This document shows positions 33,858 through 45,059 of a stretch of 64,000 nt of DNA, in pieces; the stretch's first letter is position 1, and every line of letters begins with the position of its first letter. The translations under genes were made by a program, and so were the position numbers. Origin of the DNA: Tetracentron sinense (Eukaryota; Streptophyta; Magnoliopsida; Trochodendrales; Trochodendraceae); assembly GCA_015143295.1 (NCBI GenBank), contig CM026565.1:25180052-25244051 (forward strand), in the 5' to 3' direction. The notes below the pieces were generated by a model, which made no database searches, was not told where the DNA came from, and saw only the letters and a program-made list of their open reading frames with translations.

Positions 33858-34655
33858 GGGGCAGAGCTAGGAATTTTTCTTTGAGGGGGCCGAATTACAT
33901 ATCAAGAAAATTAATGGGATTGGGATATGGACTATGGGACCTTAGGGGTTCGGGGCTATAGCCCCCGGTTTTGTTTTTAAGTAGTAGGTCCATCGTGGTC
34001 CTAAAATTTGTTAATGTTTCATTCCAAAAAGGGGACCAGTAATAAGAAAAAGTGAAAAACATGGGTCAGTTTTCTTTGGTTCTTACCCACTTTTTTAATA
34101 CTCACTTGTTAGTGGTTAAGATTCACTCACCCCTAGGGTTCATCTATTTAACCTTGGTTTTTTTAAAAATAAATAAAAAAAATATTAAGTTGGTTAACTA
34201 AGGTTAAAGGGGATGAAATAGGAAGACATTGATTATGTAGTCAAATGCAAGGTGGGCTAATCACTACACCTACATATATTTTTTTTATTATGGAGATTGT
34301 TTTTCACACACGTTCTATTCCCATGCTTGACACATGTCCCATTTAACACCCATTAACTGTGGTTAAGATTCACTCACCCCTAGGGTATATATATCTACCC
34401 TTAGTTTTTATTTTAAAAAAATTAACTCCTAAAATAATAAATCTTAACTAGGGTTAAAAGAGACACATAAAGAATCAATCTTTTTATATTACATATATCA
34501 AAAAAATGTAAAATATTTTTTAGGGGGGCCACTCTATACAAAATTTATATATTAAGTATTTTATTTAAAAAAATTATAAGTACAAATAATTAAAACTCCC
34601 AAAATTTTGTGGGGGGGGGGGGGGGGGGGGGGGGATGGCCCCCCCGCACCGCCCC
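33858..34655. mobile_element. 798-bp insertion with a perfect 11-bp target duplication
   Basis: TTCATATGTTA flanks both sides (33847-33857 and 34656-34666). Short GC-rich ends GGGGCAGAGC and GCACCGCCCC form weak inverted termini. The interior carries two inverted 142-bp repeat fragments (about 34080-34145 and 34325-34395) and a run of 24 G at 34611-34634. No coding sequence. The 9-11-bp duplication points to a MULE-like or unclassified DNA element; another element with a similar end starts at about 60903. Confidence 0.6.
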
Positions 34656-35030
34656 TTCATATGTTAGGGTTTACTTAGGGGTATCAATAATGAGCCCAAT
34701 TTGGACCACAAATAGGGTTGATATAAAGCATAGCCGAGTAAGGGGGTGTCTAGGCTCTAGCTCAACTCAAGTTAACAAGTTTGTGTCCAAACTCAGCTCA
34801 TAAAAAATTGGTTATATAAACTAAAATTGGTATATAAACTCGAGCTCGACTCATCTTGTTTACATGGCACAAGCTCGAGCCAAACTTAAACCTGATATCC
34901 AACTAAGCAACCATTTTCTTCATATAAAAACTTTTAAATCTCTCAAAACGAAACCATGTCGAATGTGAAGGACATTATAAGTTCAAACTTGCGCCATTTG
35001 ATTACAAATCTCTAAATTTTCACTAACCCT

Positions 35031-35172
35031 ATGTTTGGTTGTCGAGAAAATAAGTAAAAATATGGAAAAGAAAAGAAAATTAGACAAAACACAACTAAAA
35101 TTTGTATTAAAAATCTAAAATTTTCTTTTCTTTTCCATGTTTTCTACAATTGTCTCAGCAACCAATCATAGC
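35031..35172. mobile_element. Small palindromic MITE with TTTGGTTG termini
   Basis: Left end CTATGTTTGGTTGTCGAGAA and right end CAGCAACCAATCATAG are inverted, with AAAATTTTC-rich arms pairing across the centre. It is related at its ends to the larger element at 59548-60697. Confidence 0.5.
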
Positions 35173-35849
35173 ATAAGTTTTACAATGCATGTTAATGAAG
35201 TCGATCTAATAATCGCTGCAAGTCTGTCTCTTGTAGGTTTCTTGAAAGATAATTTCTCATTACAGTATGGATAGAGGGAAAAAAATTATAGGGTCGTGTT
35301 CAAAGAAGTGGTTGTCGGTTAGGCCACTTTTCTTGATCATGTCCTAATAATATCATGTGCATCGTCCTGATTGATCAAAAAATTCTAACCCCTTTAAACC
35401 TTCAACATCTCATCATTTTTTTTTTTGACAGTTATTAGGCTACTTATAACTATATTCTCTCCATCACACCGCCAAATTGTATTTTAACCCAGAAGTTGTA
35501 TTTTCACCTCTCTTAGAAGATAACGTACAATCAGAATTTAAGTAGGAGAAGGGAGGGTTTCTTTTGTCTCAAATTCAAATTAGCTTTGATTAATATATTT
35601 TATTTCAAATCTATTTAATAAATACTATAATTTTTTGTACTTGCCTAATTGATGGCTACAGATATTAATATAATATTAGTTTTGTTTGTTATTTTTATTA
35701 AATTATGTTTAATAAAAGCTATTATTTTGTACTTGTCTACTAATATCATTTAATTTCAAAATTCACCAGAAATGGAAATGTCAATATCCTCTTGTTTCTT
35801 CTTCTTTTTGGTGTCAAATACTTGAAACTGAAGACATTCATATATATTA

Positions 35850-36345
35850 GTCGGCTGCACGTGTGATACACGTGAGAGAGGGGAGGGGGAGAGAAACAGG
35901 GAAGAGGGAACCTAGTGAGGGACATTTTGGATAAAAATTTAAGAATATTTTAGGTATACAAATTCAAGTGACATTTTAGGTAAAAAAATTGCAGGGGACA
36001 CGTTGTGCATATAAACATTATGTAGGAACATTTTGAGAACCCAAAAGCTTTAGGGGCATTTTGGTTATAGAAAAATTGAGAGCATATTGGATATAGAAAA
36101 AGCCGAGGTATATTGTGGAAATAAAGAAAATGAAATATGGACAAACTTGAGGAGTATTTTGGGTTAAAAAATTTGAGAGGGGTATTTTGGATATTAAAAT
36201 TTGACTTGGGGATATTTTGGAAACTAAAAAATATTCAAAACATTGTGACAATAACAAAAAATTTGAGGGCATTTTAGATATAGAAACTTGACTTAAGCGA
36301 ATTTTGAGAATAAAAAAAGTTTTAGTGACATTCTGGCCAAGAAAA
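35850..36345 (+). repeat. CACGTGAGAGAG-headed minisatellite, copy 2
   Basis: CGTGTGATACACGTGAGAGA is followed by the purine tract GAGAGAAACAGGGAAGAGGG and about eleven degenerate ~35-bp units of the type GGACATTTTGGGTATAGAAA. A long open minus-strand frame here (36018-36413) is an artefact of the repeat. Confidence 0.7.
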
Positions 36346-37829
36346 TAATATATATATTTGTAATAATAAAGAGATATGATCCAATCGAACTGGTCGAATC
36401 GGGAATTGGTCACCAGGCCAGTTCGACGATCGGTCCAGTTTTGAAAACATTGTTTTATATATTAATAAAGGGCAATTTTAGGGAGTTGTCGCTTTTGAGC
36501 TCCGACCATGAGTGCTAACCTCCCTAACCCTAACCTAGATAGATAAATGATTTATGACCTATAAAAAAAAATGGCACTTTTAGGATTATATTAAATTATT
36601 AACTTTTTAAGTCCCCCATATTTTTTTTGGTGAAAAAATACTCTATGTTAATAAAAGCTAAAAATAAAGGATAGTTTTAGAATTAAGTAAAAATTGATTA
36701 AAGTTTCGAACCCATATGTGCAAGGGTTGTTTTAGAATTAACTAAAATTCAACCCATATGTATAAGGGCAATTTTGAAATTAATTACCCATATGTGTAAG
36801 GACAATTTTGAAATTAGCTAAAATTCAAATCAAGGAAAGTATAAGTTTGAAATTAATAAAACTTCAATCATCGTTTTGAACATACCATCCATTTTATATA
36901 TATATATATATATATATTACATTTAAATGAAACAGCTATTGAACGAGCCAAGTAGTAGGTGGATGTTTGAGCTCGATTCGTTACTAATTGAGCTTAAAAT
37001 CAAGTTTGAACTTGATGTTTCTTAAATAAATGGACTCAAAGAAGCTTTTTAATTAACAAGTTGGACTGCGCTGCATGGTTCGTTAATAAGTTTTAACCAC
37101 ATAAACCTCTTGTTAACAGGTCAGGCTCGCACTGAGCCTACTAAAAAATTACAATAGTGTAAGCTCGAGCCCAACCTATTGACACCCCTAAGTTTAATAT
37201 TTTACGGGCATCTCATAGAATTATGGGTTGTTCAATTTTCAATTCCATGAGCCTTTTACCAATAATAACATGTAGGGGTGGTTATCAAACAAAGATGCTC
37301 GCAAACAGCTCAAGCTCGAGCTCGGCCCATTCGTTTATTTAGTAAATAAGTCAAGTTCAAGCTTATTTTTGAGCTTGTTTAGTTAATGAGCCAAACTTGA
37401 ACACACTTCTACTCGATCAGCTCGTTAAAAGCTCGGCTCGATTATATATGTAATTAGACTATTAAAATATTTAAATATACATAATTCATTTAAATTTTAA
37501 AATTAAAATATTTATTGTAGACTAAGTAAAGATTAATAATGTATAATATATGTTTACTAATATAAAGAGGATGTCTCATATTCAAAATGAGGATCGAATC
37601 TTTTGTAATTCGAAAACTACCATTTGCTATTATCTCATCTTTCTTATTCTTATCTTATATATAATGAGCACTTGAAAATGTAGATGAAATTTTACAAAAT
37701 TCTCAAACTATCCTTATCATAATCATTATATAAAACAAACACTTAATTGAATATTTGCTTAATTCTCATACTACCACTCACTCATCTATTTATTATGCTT
37801 AAAATTCACTACAATTATGTCATTGAGGT

Positions 37830-38300
37830 TGTCATGTGTCCCTTTTAACACTCTTTAACTGTGGTTGAGATCTACCCCTAAGATTCACCCGCTTATCCTT
37901 GGAATTTAACCTATATATATGAAAAAAAAATTCACTATGAATTAGTAAATTTTAACTAGCTAAAGTTTTTAAAAAATAATATTTTTTTATATATGAATTT
38001 TAACCACAGTTAAGGGGTGTTAAAAGAGACACCTGACAACCTCAAGGACGTAACGAGACTCCAACTGTGGTTAAGATTCACCGACCCTTAGGGTTCACCT
38101 ACTTATTCTTGATTTTTAGAAAAATATTAATTTTATTTTAAATCTTGGTTAAAGTTCACTAACTCCTAAAGTTATTTTTTTTTCATATTTTTTTTCTTCT
38201 AAAAACCAAGGATAAGTGGGTGAACCTGAGGGTGGGTGAATCTTTGTCACAGTTAAGAAATGTTAAAAGGGACACACGACGCCTCAGTGGTGTAACCGGG
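37830..38300. repeat. Mixed-orientation cluster of 142-bp repeat fragments
   Basis: Inverted piece at about 37838-37915 (TAACTGTGGTTGAGAT), direct at about 38005-38040 (TTAACCACAGTTAAGGGGTG), inverted at 38070-38115, direct at 38205-38270. Facing copies could pair over long arms. Confidence 0.65.
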
Positions 38301-38329
38301 CTCCTCACTCTCTTGGCAAAATGCTTCAA

Positions 38330-38600
38330 AAGAAAAAATCTTGCCAAGGCCCCACTCGCCCCTTTTCTTTGCTATACCCAAAATGTCTCTAAAATTTTTT
38401 GGTTCTTAAAATGTCTAACATCATATTTCAATAAGCAACAGTGTTTCACAATTTTTTTTTATCCAAAATGTCCCTCAAGTTTCTATACCAAAAATATTTT
38501 TTAATTTTTTTTCTTATGAAATGCCCTCATTAGGATCTCTCTTCCTAGTCTCCCCTCTTCCTCTTTCTCACGTGCATCGCACCTGCGACCCATTAGTTTT
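38330..38600 (-). repeat. CACGTGAGAGAG-headed minisatellite, copy 3 (inverted)
   Basis: The reverse complement starts at about 38590 with the CACGTGAGAAAGAGG-type head, then units of CATTTTGGGTATAG type read toward 38330. Confidence 0.6.
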
Positions 38601-39195
38601 AGAATAAAATTTAGTTTGAAAATTTATTTATTTAAGATCTTATTCATTGTACGAAAAATTAATTATATGATTTCTCGTATGCCTATTTAAAAATTAAATT
38701 ATTTGTTAGATAATTTTTGATTATTTGAGATTTTCTTCATCCTAAAAAAATAGATTAATGATACTAAAATTTTGCACATTACAGTGGTGTGCTTATATTG
38801 TACATCAATGGTTCAATACAAGCATTATTATAAAGCTAGGTGGTGATTTGAGTAAAGTGACTCTTAGAAAAAAAAATAAAGCTAATATTATTCATTATTC
38901 TTATAATTAATAAATTTGAAATTTGGTGTGTAATTAAAAATTTTATAAATAATTTTTTGACTTTAGTCCACGTTTAAAATTTTAAGAAATTAATAGTATA
39001 TAGTCATCAAATTTAACATGAGATGATTGGATACTTGTTGCCACTACTTGCGTTGCGTCTGGAGAAGACTGCGAGTGGGATTAACATTTCTGAAACCCCT
39101 GACTCGAGAATTGTACTGCACTTTGACCGGACATAGCCGGTCGAGTACCTGCTCCGATTGTTTTCTCCCGGTCACTCCTTGTACAGACGCCCGAT
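38601..39195. other. Upstream region of the glycosylase gene
   Basis: AT-rich to about 39020, then GC-richer up to a (CT)n tract at 39196-39213 that is typical of plant core promoters or 5' leaders. No gene seen. Confidence 0.5.
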
Positions 39196-39381
39196 CTCTC
39201 TCTCTCTCTCTCTAGAGAAATCCCTAGATCGAACATTTGTTTCTCGTTCTTTCTTCGATTCTTTAGTGGTCGATCTACTTACAGAACTTTCGTCTTCAGA
39301 TCGAAAGGTTTTTTCTGTATTTTCAGTGATTTGAGCTATTTTCCGGTATTTATTAGTATAATTTGAGAATTTTGCAGAGAA

Positions 39382-39516
39382 ATGACAGAGCTTTGTTTTC
39401 AGCAATGCAGTATGGATTCTCTGGCTATTCGAAGGTTTATGGATGATAAAGTCTCTTTCCAGTTGAACTATGGTCAGGTCAAGGCATTCCGTGATTTAAA
39501 AAAAAATAAAAAATGA
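39382..39516 (+). CDS. Upstream ORF (44 codons) in the leader of the glycosylase gene
   Basis: Starts MTELCFQQCSMDSLAIRRF and ends DLKKNKK before a stop, 269 bp upstream of the main start. It lies between the (CT)n leader tract and the main ATG, in a different frame. It could lower translation of the main ORF, or be an alternative first exon (a GT at 39476 follows GGTCAG). Expression is not shown by the sequence. Confidence 0.4.
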   Translation: MTELCFQQCSMDSLAIRRFMDDKVSFQLNYGQVKAFRDLKKNKK

Positions 39517-39784
39517 ATGCGTTTTCTAGGGTTTTGCTTCAGTGGATTTGAACTATAGTTGGATAATGGAGCTCTCGGCGCTGTTGAATTAGCCCTAGGT
39601 TTAGTCCCGTCAAAGGAGGAGTAATCTGTGTGTTCATGAAGAGGTTTTTGGTGGATTCGTGATCTAGATGGTGAAATAGTGTTTTTGAGCTGTTGAATAA
39701 ACTCCTAGATCTGCTAAAGTGGAGAAATCGGAAGATTTTCAGAGTGAAAAACTGAGATCTCTGGAGAATCAAGGAGTTTTTTCC

Positions 39785-42700
39785 ATGTCGGGAGCTCCTA
39801 GAGTCAGATCGATGAATGTAGCAGATTCAGAGTTGCGGCCAGTTCTTGGACCTGCTGGGAACAAGGCAAGATCGTTACATACGCGGAAACCTTTGAGAAA
39901 GGTGGAGAAAACGCCAGAGATTGCTGCGGAGGAGAAGAAAGCTCCGGCATCTCCCGTTGCTGCTTCGCCGCCTCTGCTGCATTCTGTCAGCGATCCTTCA
40001 GTTTTGCAGCTGTTGCACTCCAGCTTGTCGCTCAATGCATCTTGTTCATCTGATGCTTCTTCTGATTCTTCATTTCATAGTCGAGCTTCTACTGGAAGGA
40101 TAACTCGAACAAGTTGTACAACAAGCCGAAGGAAGCAATGTGTTTCAAAGCCAAAGAATGTTGTTTCTGATAGTGAATTGGCATCTCCACCTGATACCTC
40201 ACCAGCCAAAAAGAGGTGTTCTTGGGTGACGCCAAATGCTGGTACTTTCTCGTGTCTTGATTTCGGAGTAATTAGTTGTTCTTGTGAAGATTTTAATTTG
40301 TACATTATTTCTAACCATAACTTTTGAATTTGAATTTTCAAATCGATAATTCTATAAACTAGTTACATCTAGCCCCACCAGTATCTTCATGTTCATTGTT
40401 TTCTACAAAATAAACAACAATGGATGCAATAGAAACAACTATTGGTGCTGTCATGATGCATTCTCCCATGTCACAACTTTGATTTATTTGTAAAATAATG
40501 AAATTAAAGATATCCAAATAATGTTGCAAGTAGAAATTAGAACACGAAATGAAGCATTTATAAGACATGAATATCACTACAAGAAGTAAAGTGCATCAGT
40601 TACTACTAATTATTCAAGTGCTGAATTCCAAGTAAGATGAAAAGAAAAATACTAACGAGAATTATAGGGAAGGTATTAAGTCCCAACCATTAAACAATTC
40701 AACCCAAAAAATTACCCACAAATAGAAAAGAGTGAATGATAGAGAAGAACTGCTGAATCAAACTGTATCGTCTGAAGGAAGAACATAAACGGAATAGAGA
40801 GAGAGAGAGAGAGAGAGAGTTCTCCTTTCACTTTGAAGATCCTTTTATAGCCCACACCCTCAACTAAATCCGTACTTACCCTTATTTCACACAAGAATAG
40901 TGATATAAATTAGTTTGTTTTGGGTGGCTCTCTATAGTGCAGGTGAAGCAGTAGCCTATGTGGCGATTGAACTGCACTGGCATTGGATTGATCATTAAAC
41001 TCTTGACCAGAAAGGTTATGGGCAACCGACTCCGGCAGATTTTAGTTAGGTTCATCATGGCGAAGTTCTTTGACCAGTTGTTTATTTCACATGGAAGCCA
41101 GCCCTTGTATGTTATATATATATATATATATATATATATCTGAGGTTTCTGATTGACTTAACTTTAACCAGAAATAGCCAGTCCCATGGAACCAAGCCCT
41201 CCCGAACCGCATAAAAGGAAATTCTTTGTGAACCAGTTCCAGATAAAGAATCTTGAATAGAAGAAGTGCGATCGATACCTCTGCATCGTAATCAACAAAA
41301 TAGGCATACGAATCTTCGTAATCTTTGATTTGAATCCACTGAGGCATCTGTATCCCTATCCCCATCCTCAGAAACTGAATCTAGGGCCGAGGGGAATTTC
41401 TTCTAGTGAGGGGAATCTTTTCAGCTTCAATCGATTGGAAGCACTTCCTTCTATGCCTGCCTCTCTTGGTTGCCTGCTATAGGGCTAGTTAGGGCTAGTT
41501 CTCTTGCCCACTTTGTCGGGCTTAAAGCATAACTTAGCTTTTCACTAACAGAATTGTAAGCATCATTTCATCAAACAAGACTCGGATCGAGGAGCAAAAG
41601 CCCTATAAAAAAATCGAGGAGCAAAAGCCCTTCGGATGAACAATCCAATCCTACCAATGAGGATTGTGAAACGTCGGTTTCTCTAGTAAGACATATAGCC
41701 CAAATTTAGAATTATGAGAATTGCTAGGACCGGGCACCTTTGTTGATTTCGAATCCTAGGATCTTGAAACTTACCTGAGGGGGAATCTTCTTGTATTCAA
41801 TTTTTTTGGGGAAATATGGTGTCATTTATGGGCTTATCAATGCTCCTCATAATATTGATGAGAAAATCTAGTGTCTTTTGCTAGGAAGGCCCCTCATCCA
41901 CCATCTGGGATGGTTCTGCATATCAGGCACAACAGAACAAGTTTTATCATCAGTCTGGGCCATCCAAGTATCAGACACCCTAAATTTATGGACTTTCTTT
42001 CTGACCATTCCCCCAGTTTATAATTATCCATGATTAAGATTTTGGTTAGATGTTTGAAATTGTTGACAAGTGCAATTTTCTTGAATTTTTTACGTCCAAT
42101 GACCCAACACCTGGAAGGTCTGGATTGATGAGAACAGGTGCATCATGAACGGGTCATGTTCCCAAGACAGTTTATGGGTTTTCAGGGAAAGACCAGTTTC
42201 CTGCTGTTTTTACTCGATACTAGTTTTGCCTTGAAAACGATCGGCGATCGCTACAAACACTATGTCTCATTCTCATTCTCATTCTATAGTAAGCTTGTTC
42301 TAGTTGTCTTCAGTTCTGGAGCACTTCACCACCATATTCTGTTCAGTTCCAGTCATATCTTTTAATGAAATCAAATTTAAGTTTTATATGCTCAATAGTT
42401 TTCATTTGTCCAAAACAGATCCATGTTATGCTGCTTTCCATGACGAAGAATGGGGAGTTCCAGTCCATGATGATAAGTATGTGTTCACAACCATGTTTGC
42501 ATTATTTCTCCCTACCCAATTCTGGACTTCCAATCCCAAGATAAAAGTACATTTAACAGGGTTATTAGTGTGCCTGATATTCTTGACATGCAGGAAATTG
42601 TTTGAGTTCCTTGTCCTATCAGGTGCTTTGGCCGAACTTACATGGCCTGCCATTATCAGCAAAAGGCACATGTTTAGGTAATGATTGTACTCTCAATGAC

Positions 42701-45059
42701 TAAAATCCCTGTTTCCTAATCATTTTATCAACAGACTCTTATTCTAAACCGTATGCCATTCTCTTTTAACTATTATTTGATGGGTTTCACTTGGCAGAGC
42801 TGGAAGGATCTGGTGCCTATCCTCCTTGTGTTCCCATTCATTGTATTTCTCTTTTGATATGTGTCTGTACACAGGGAAGTCTTTTTCGATTTTGATCCAG
42901 CTGCTGTCATGAAATTGAAGGAAAAGAAGATAACAGCACCAGGGAGCCCCGCCTGCTCCCTATTAACGGAGCCAAAGCTGCGTGCCATCATTGAGAATGC
43001 TCGTCAAATATCCAAGGTAGATTCTCATTTTTCATTTGTGAAACTTACAATCCATAACTGCGATCGAAGAAACACTTCTGCATTGTATGGTGAATAAAAT
43101 ACTATTTATGTCATGAAGAATACCTTGATTAGGACAAACTGATTTCATTTTTTTATCGGTAAAATCAGAGCTAACTGATGATGGTACTATTTGTCAAACG
43201 ACCTCTGCTTTACATGTGGACGAGTCCAAGTACTGAGCACATAAATCCGATGGATGATGATATTATTGTTGTGGTCTTTTAAAGAGGCCACGTAATCAGT
43301 TCCTTAGAGTGGTTAAAATTTCTCTTGAGGTTGGGGCTTGCCATGTTTTCCTTTTTGTGACCAATCACTTGAATGTCATAGACTGGATGTTTAGTTATGA
43401 CCTGATTGGGTAGATCAGTGGAAAGTCAATGAATGATGGGTGGAAATTAATTGAATGATGTGTCCTGGGCCTCCTGCCATCCTTTACCCACGAATGACCT
43501 AGTTAGTTCAAATTGAAAGTGTACCCTTCATTGTCTGACCTAAATATTTCTCTCATCTCAAAAGTGACATACAGGTGTACCATATTATTCCTCTTATCTA
43601 AGTTGGAAAATCGTGTGTTGATTCCATAATCCATATATCTGGGTTGAAAACATGTCTTCTCCCATTAACTACTAAGTCACTAGCCACTAGGCATTAGCCC
43701 ACTTAATATGATTAAGGGGTCCTTGGTGTCACCCATCACTTGAAGTGACTGTCACCCACCAAGCCACCACACAAGAATTTTGAAAGAGGTGGGGTGGGGC
43801 GGAAGAAAAAGGCTACTGGATCCAACCTTTTTGAAAAGCTATAAAATGATATCAGGATAATCCTATTAACATTCTGAGAAACTCATAAAATCATTAAAAA
43901 AAACCTAAATTACTTTAAAAAAACCAGTCATTAAAAAAAAAAATTCCTATAATCACTATGGTAAAACACTAACAATGGGCTAAGCAAACTTTATGATTTT
44001 AAAAAAAACAAATGAGTCATATGAACAAAATTTACCAAATATAATAAGCATATATAGCCAAACCAAGTAGAATTGTAGAGTAGTCAATTAAATTACTAAA
44101 TAGCAAATAACAAATTAACAAGAAGTCATGAGAAGCGACTCAAGGACAAAGTAGCAAACACAACAATTACACAATTAATGAAAATATAAAGAACTAATAA
44201 ACGATATGTATCACCCGTTTCGTATCAATATATCGCCCGTTTAGTATCGGTTTCGGAAATTTTTATTTCCATTCTCTAAAAGCCTAAAATCATTATGGTA
44301 AAACCCTGAAATCATTACCATATGACTCTAAATCTCCTAATGCTCTAAAATCAGTGTATAAAAACACTTCAAGGAAACCCTAAAATAACTTTGCTACCAA
44401 TCCTTTTTCGTTGCCATTCCCCATCACGTTCCCCTTGCTGATGAATTGCAGTTAAAGAGATGAGAGTTTCTCTGAATCAATAAAGGAGGGGAAGTCAGTG
44501 GGAGGAGGGGAGCGGGGAATCAAAACCATTTACAAGGGTTAATAGTTTTGCAAATTTCCATTAAAAAAATGCGGTAGGTTACAGGCAAAGCTGGGGCAAT
44601 GGGTTAACAATTTATTTTAAAGAAAGGCGTAATTCAACAGTTCTTGCTAAAATTCTTGCTACTACTTTTCTGTGGGCTTTACTGATGCAGATCATAGATG
44701 AGTTTGGCACATTTGACAAGTATATCTGGAGCTTTGTGAACCACAAGCCTATTGTTAGCAGATTCCGATATCCCCGCCAGGTTCCGGTGAAGACTCCAAA
44801 AGCAGATGTTATAAGCAAAGACCTGGTGAGAAGAGGGTTCCGGAGCGTGGGGCCAACTGTCATCTACTCATTCATGCAGGTGGCTGGAATAACAAATGAT
44901 CATCTCATCAATTGCTTCAGATTTGAGGAGTGCATAGATGCAGCAGCAGGGAGCAAAGAGGATGGCATCCAGACTAAGGCTGAAGAGAGGAAGGCCAAGG
45001 ACATGATTGACTCGGGATTAGTAACAGCTATGGATGATTTGAGTTTCTCGGAGGAATGA
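39785..45059 (+). CDS. DNA-3-methyladenine glycosylase I (Tag family), five exons
   Basis: Base-excision repair enzyme family that removes 3-methyladenine from alkylated DNA. Exons 39785-40241, 42419-42476, 42594-42677, 42875-43016, 44691-45059 join in phase and give 369 residues. The start is MSGAPRVRSMNVA, as in Arabidopsis relatives; upstream in-frame codons lack an ATG. Residues 1-145 are Ser-rich with basic stretches, a plant-type N-extension. The Tag domain follows: RCSWV, FHDEEWGVPVHDDK, LFEFLVLSGALAELTW, KYIWSFVNHKP, RRGFRSVGPTVIYSFMQ, TNDHLINCFRFEEC. Zinc ligands expected from E. coli Tag (Cys, His, His, Cys) are present in these motifs. The position of E. coli Glu38 (LEG) reads Ser (LSG). 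Introns 1 (2.2 kb) and 4 (1.7 kb) are long. Confidence 0.93.
40796..40819 (+). repeat. (GA)n microsatellite in glycosylase intron 1
   Basis: About 12 GA units. A (TA)n tract of similar length lies at about 41115-41139 in the same intron. Confidence 0.9.
41340..41720. other. Possible organelle-derived insert in glycosylase intron 1
   Basis: Composition changes to less AT-rich, with phrases like GGGCTAGTTAGGGCTAGTTC and a tandem pair ATCGAGGAGCAAAAGCCC (about 41588 and 41617). They remind me of plant mitochondrial spacer DNA. No gene identified; the assignment is by style only. Confidence 0.25.
43017..44690. other. Glycosylase intron 4
   Basis: 1.67 kb. A GTGTCACCCATCACTTGAAG-type stretch near 43730 and AT-rich sequence from 43860 to 44230 look TE-derived, but no termini could be fixed. 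No gene seen. Confidence 0.4.

Larger units (their letters stand above)
34676..37190. mobile_element. hAT-like non-autonomous element, 2.5 kb, low confidence
   Basis: Ends TAGGGGTATCAAT and ATTGACACCCCTA are inverted (12 of 13). The flanking 8-mers GGTTTACT / AGTTTAAT agree at 6 positions. Inside: AGCTCGAG-rich subterminal stretches, a 142-bp palindromic MITE (35031-35172) and a CACGTG-headed minisatellite (35850-36345). No transposase seen. Confidence 0.4.

Noticed and set aside
36018-36413. 131-codon minus-strand open frame with recurring phrases
   Set aside because: Produced by the ~35-bp minisatellite being read in frame; phrase repetition follows the DNA repeat.
41087-41365. 92-codon minus-strand open frame in glycosylase intron 1
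   Set aside because: Runs through a (TA)n tract, no family recognised, lies in an intron of the opposite strand.
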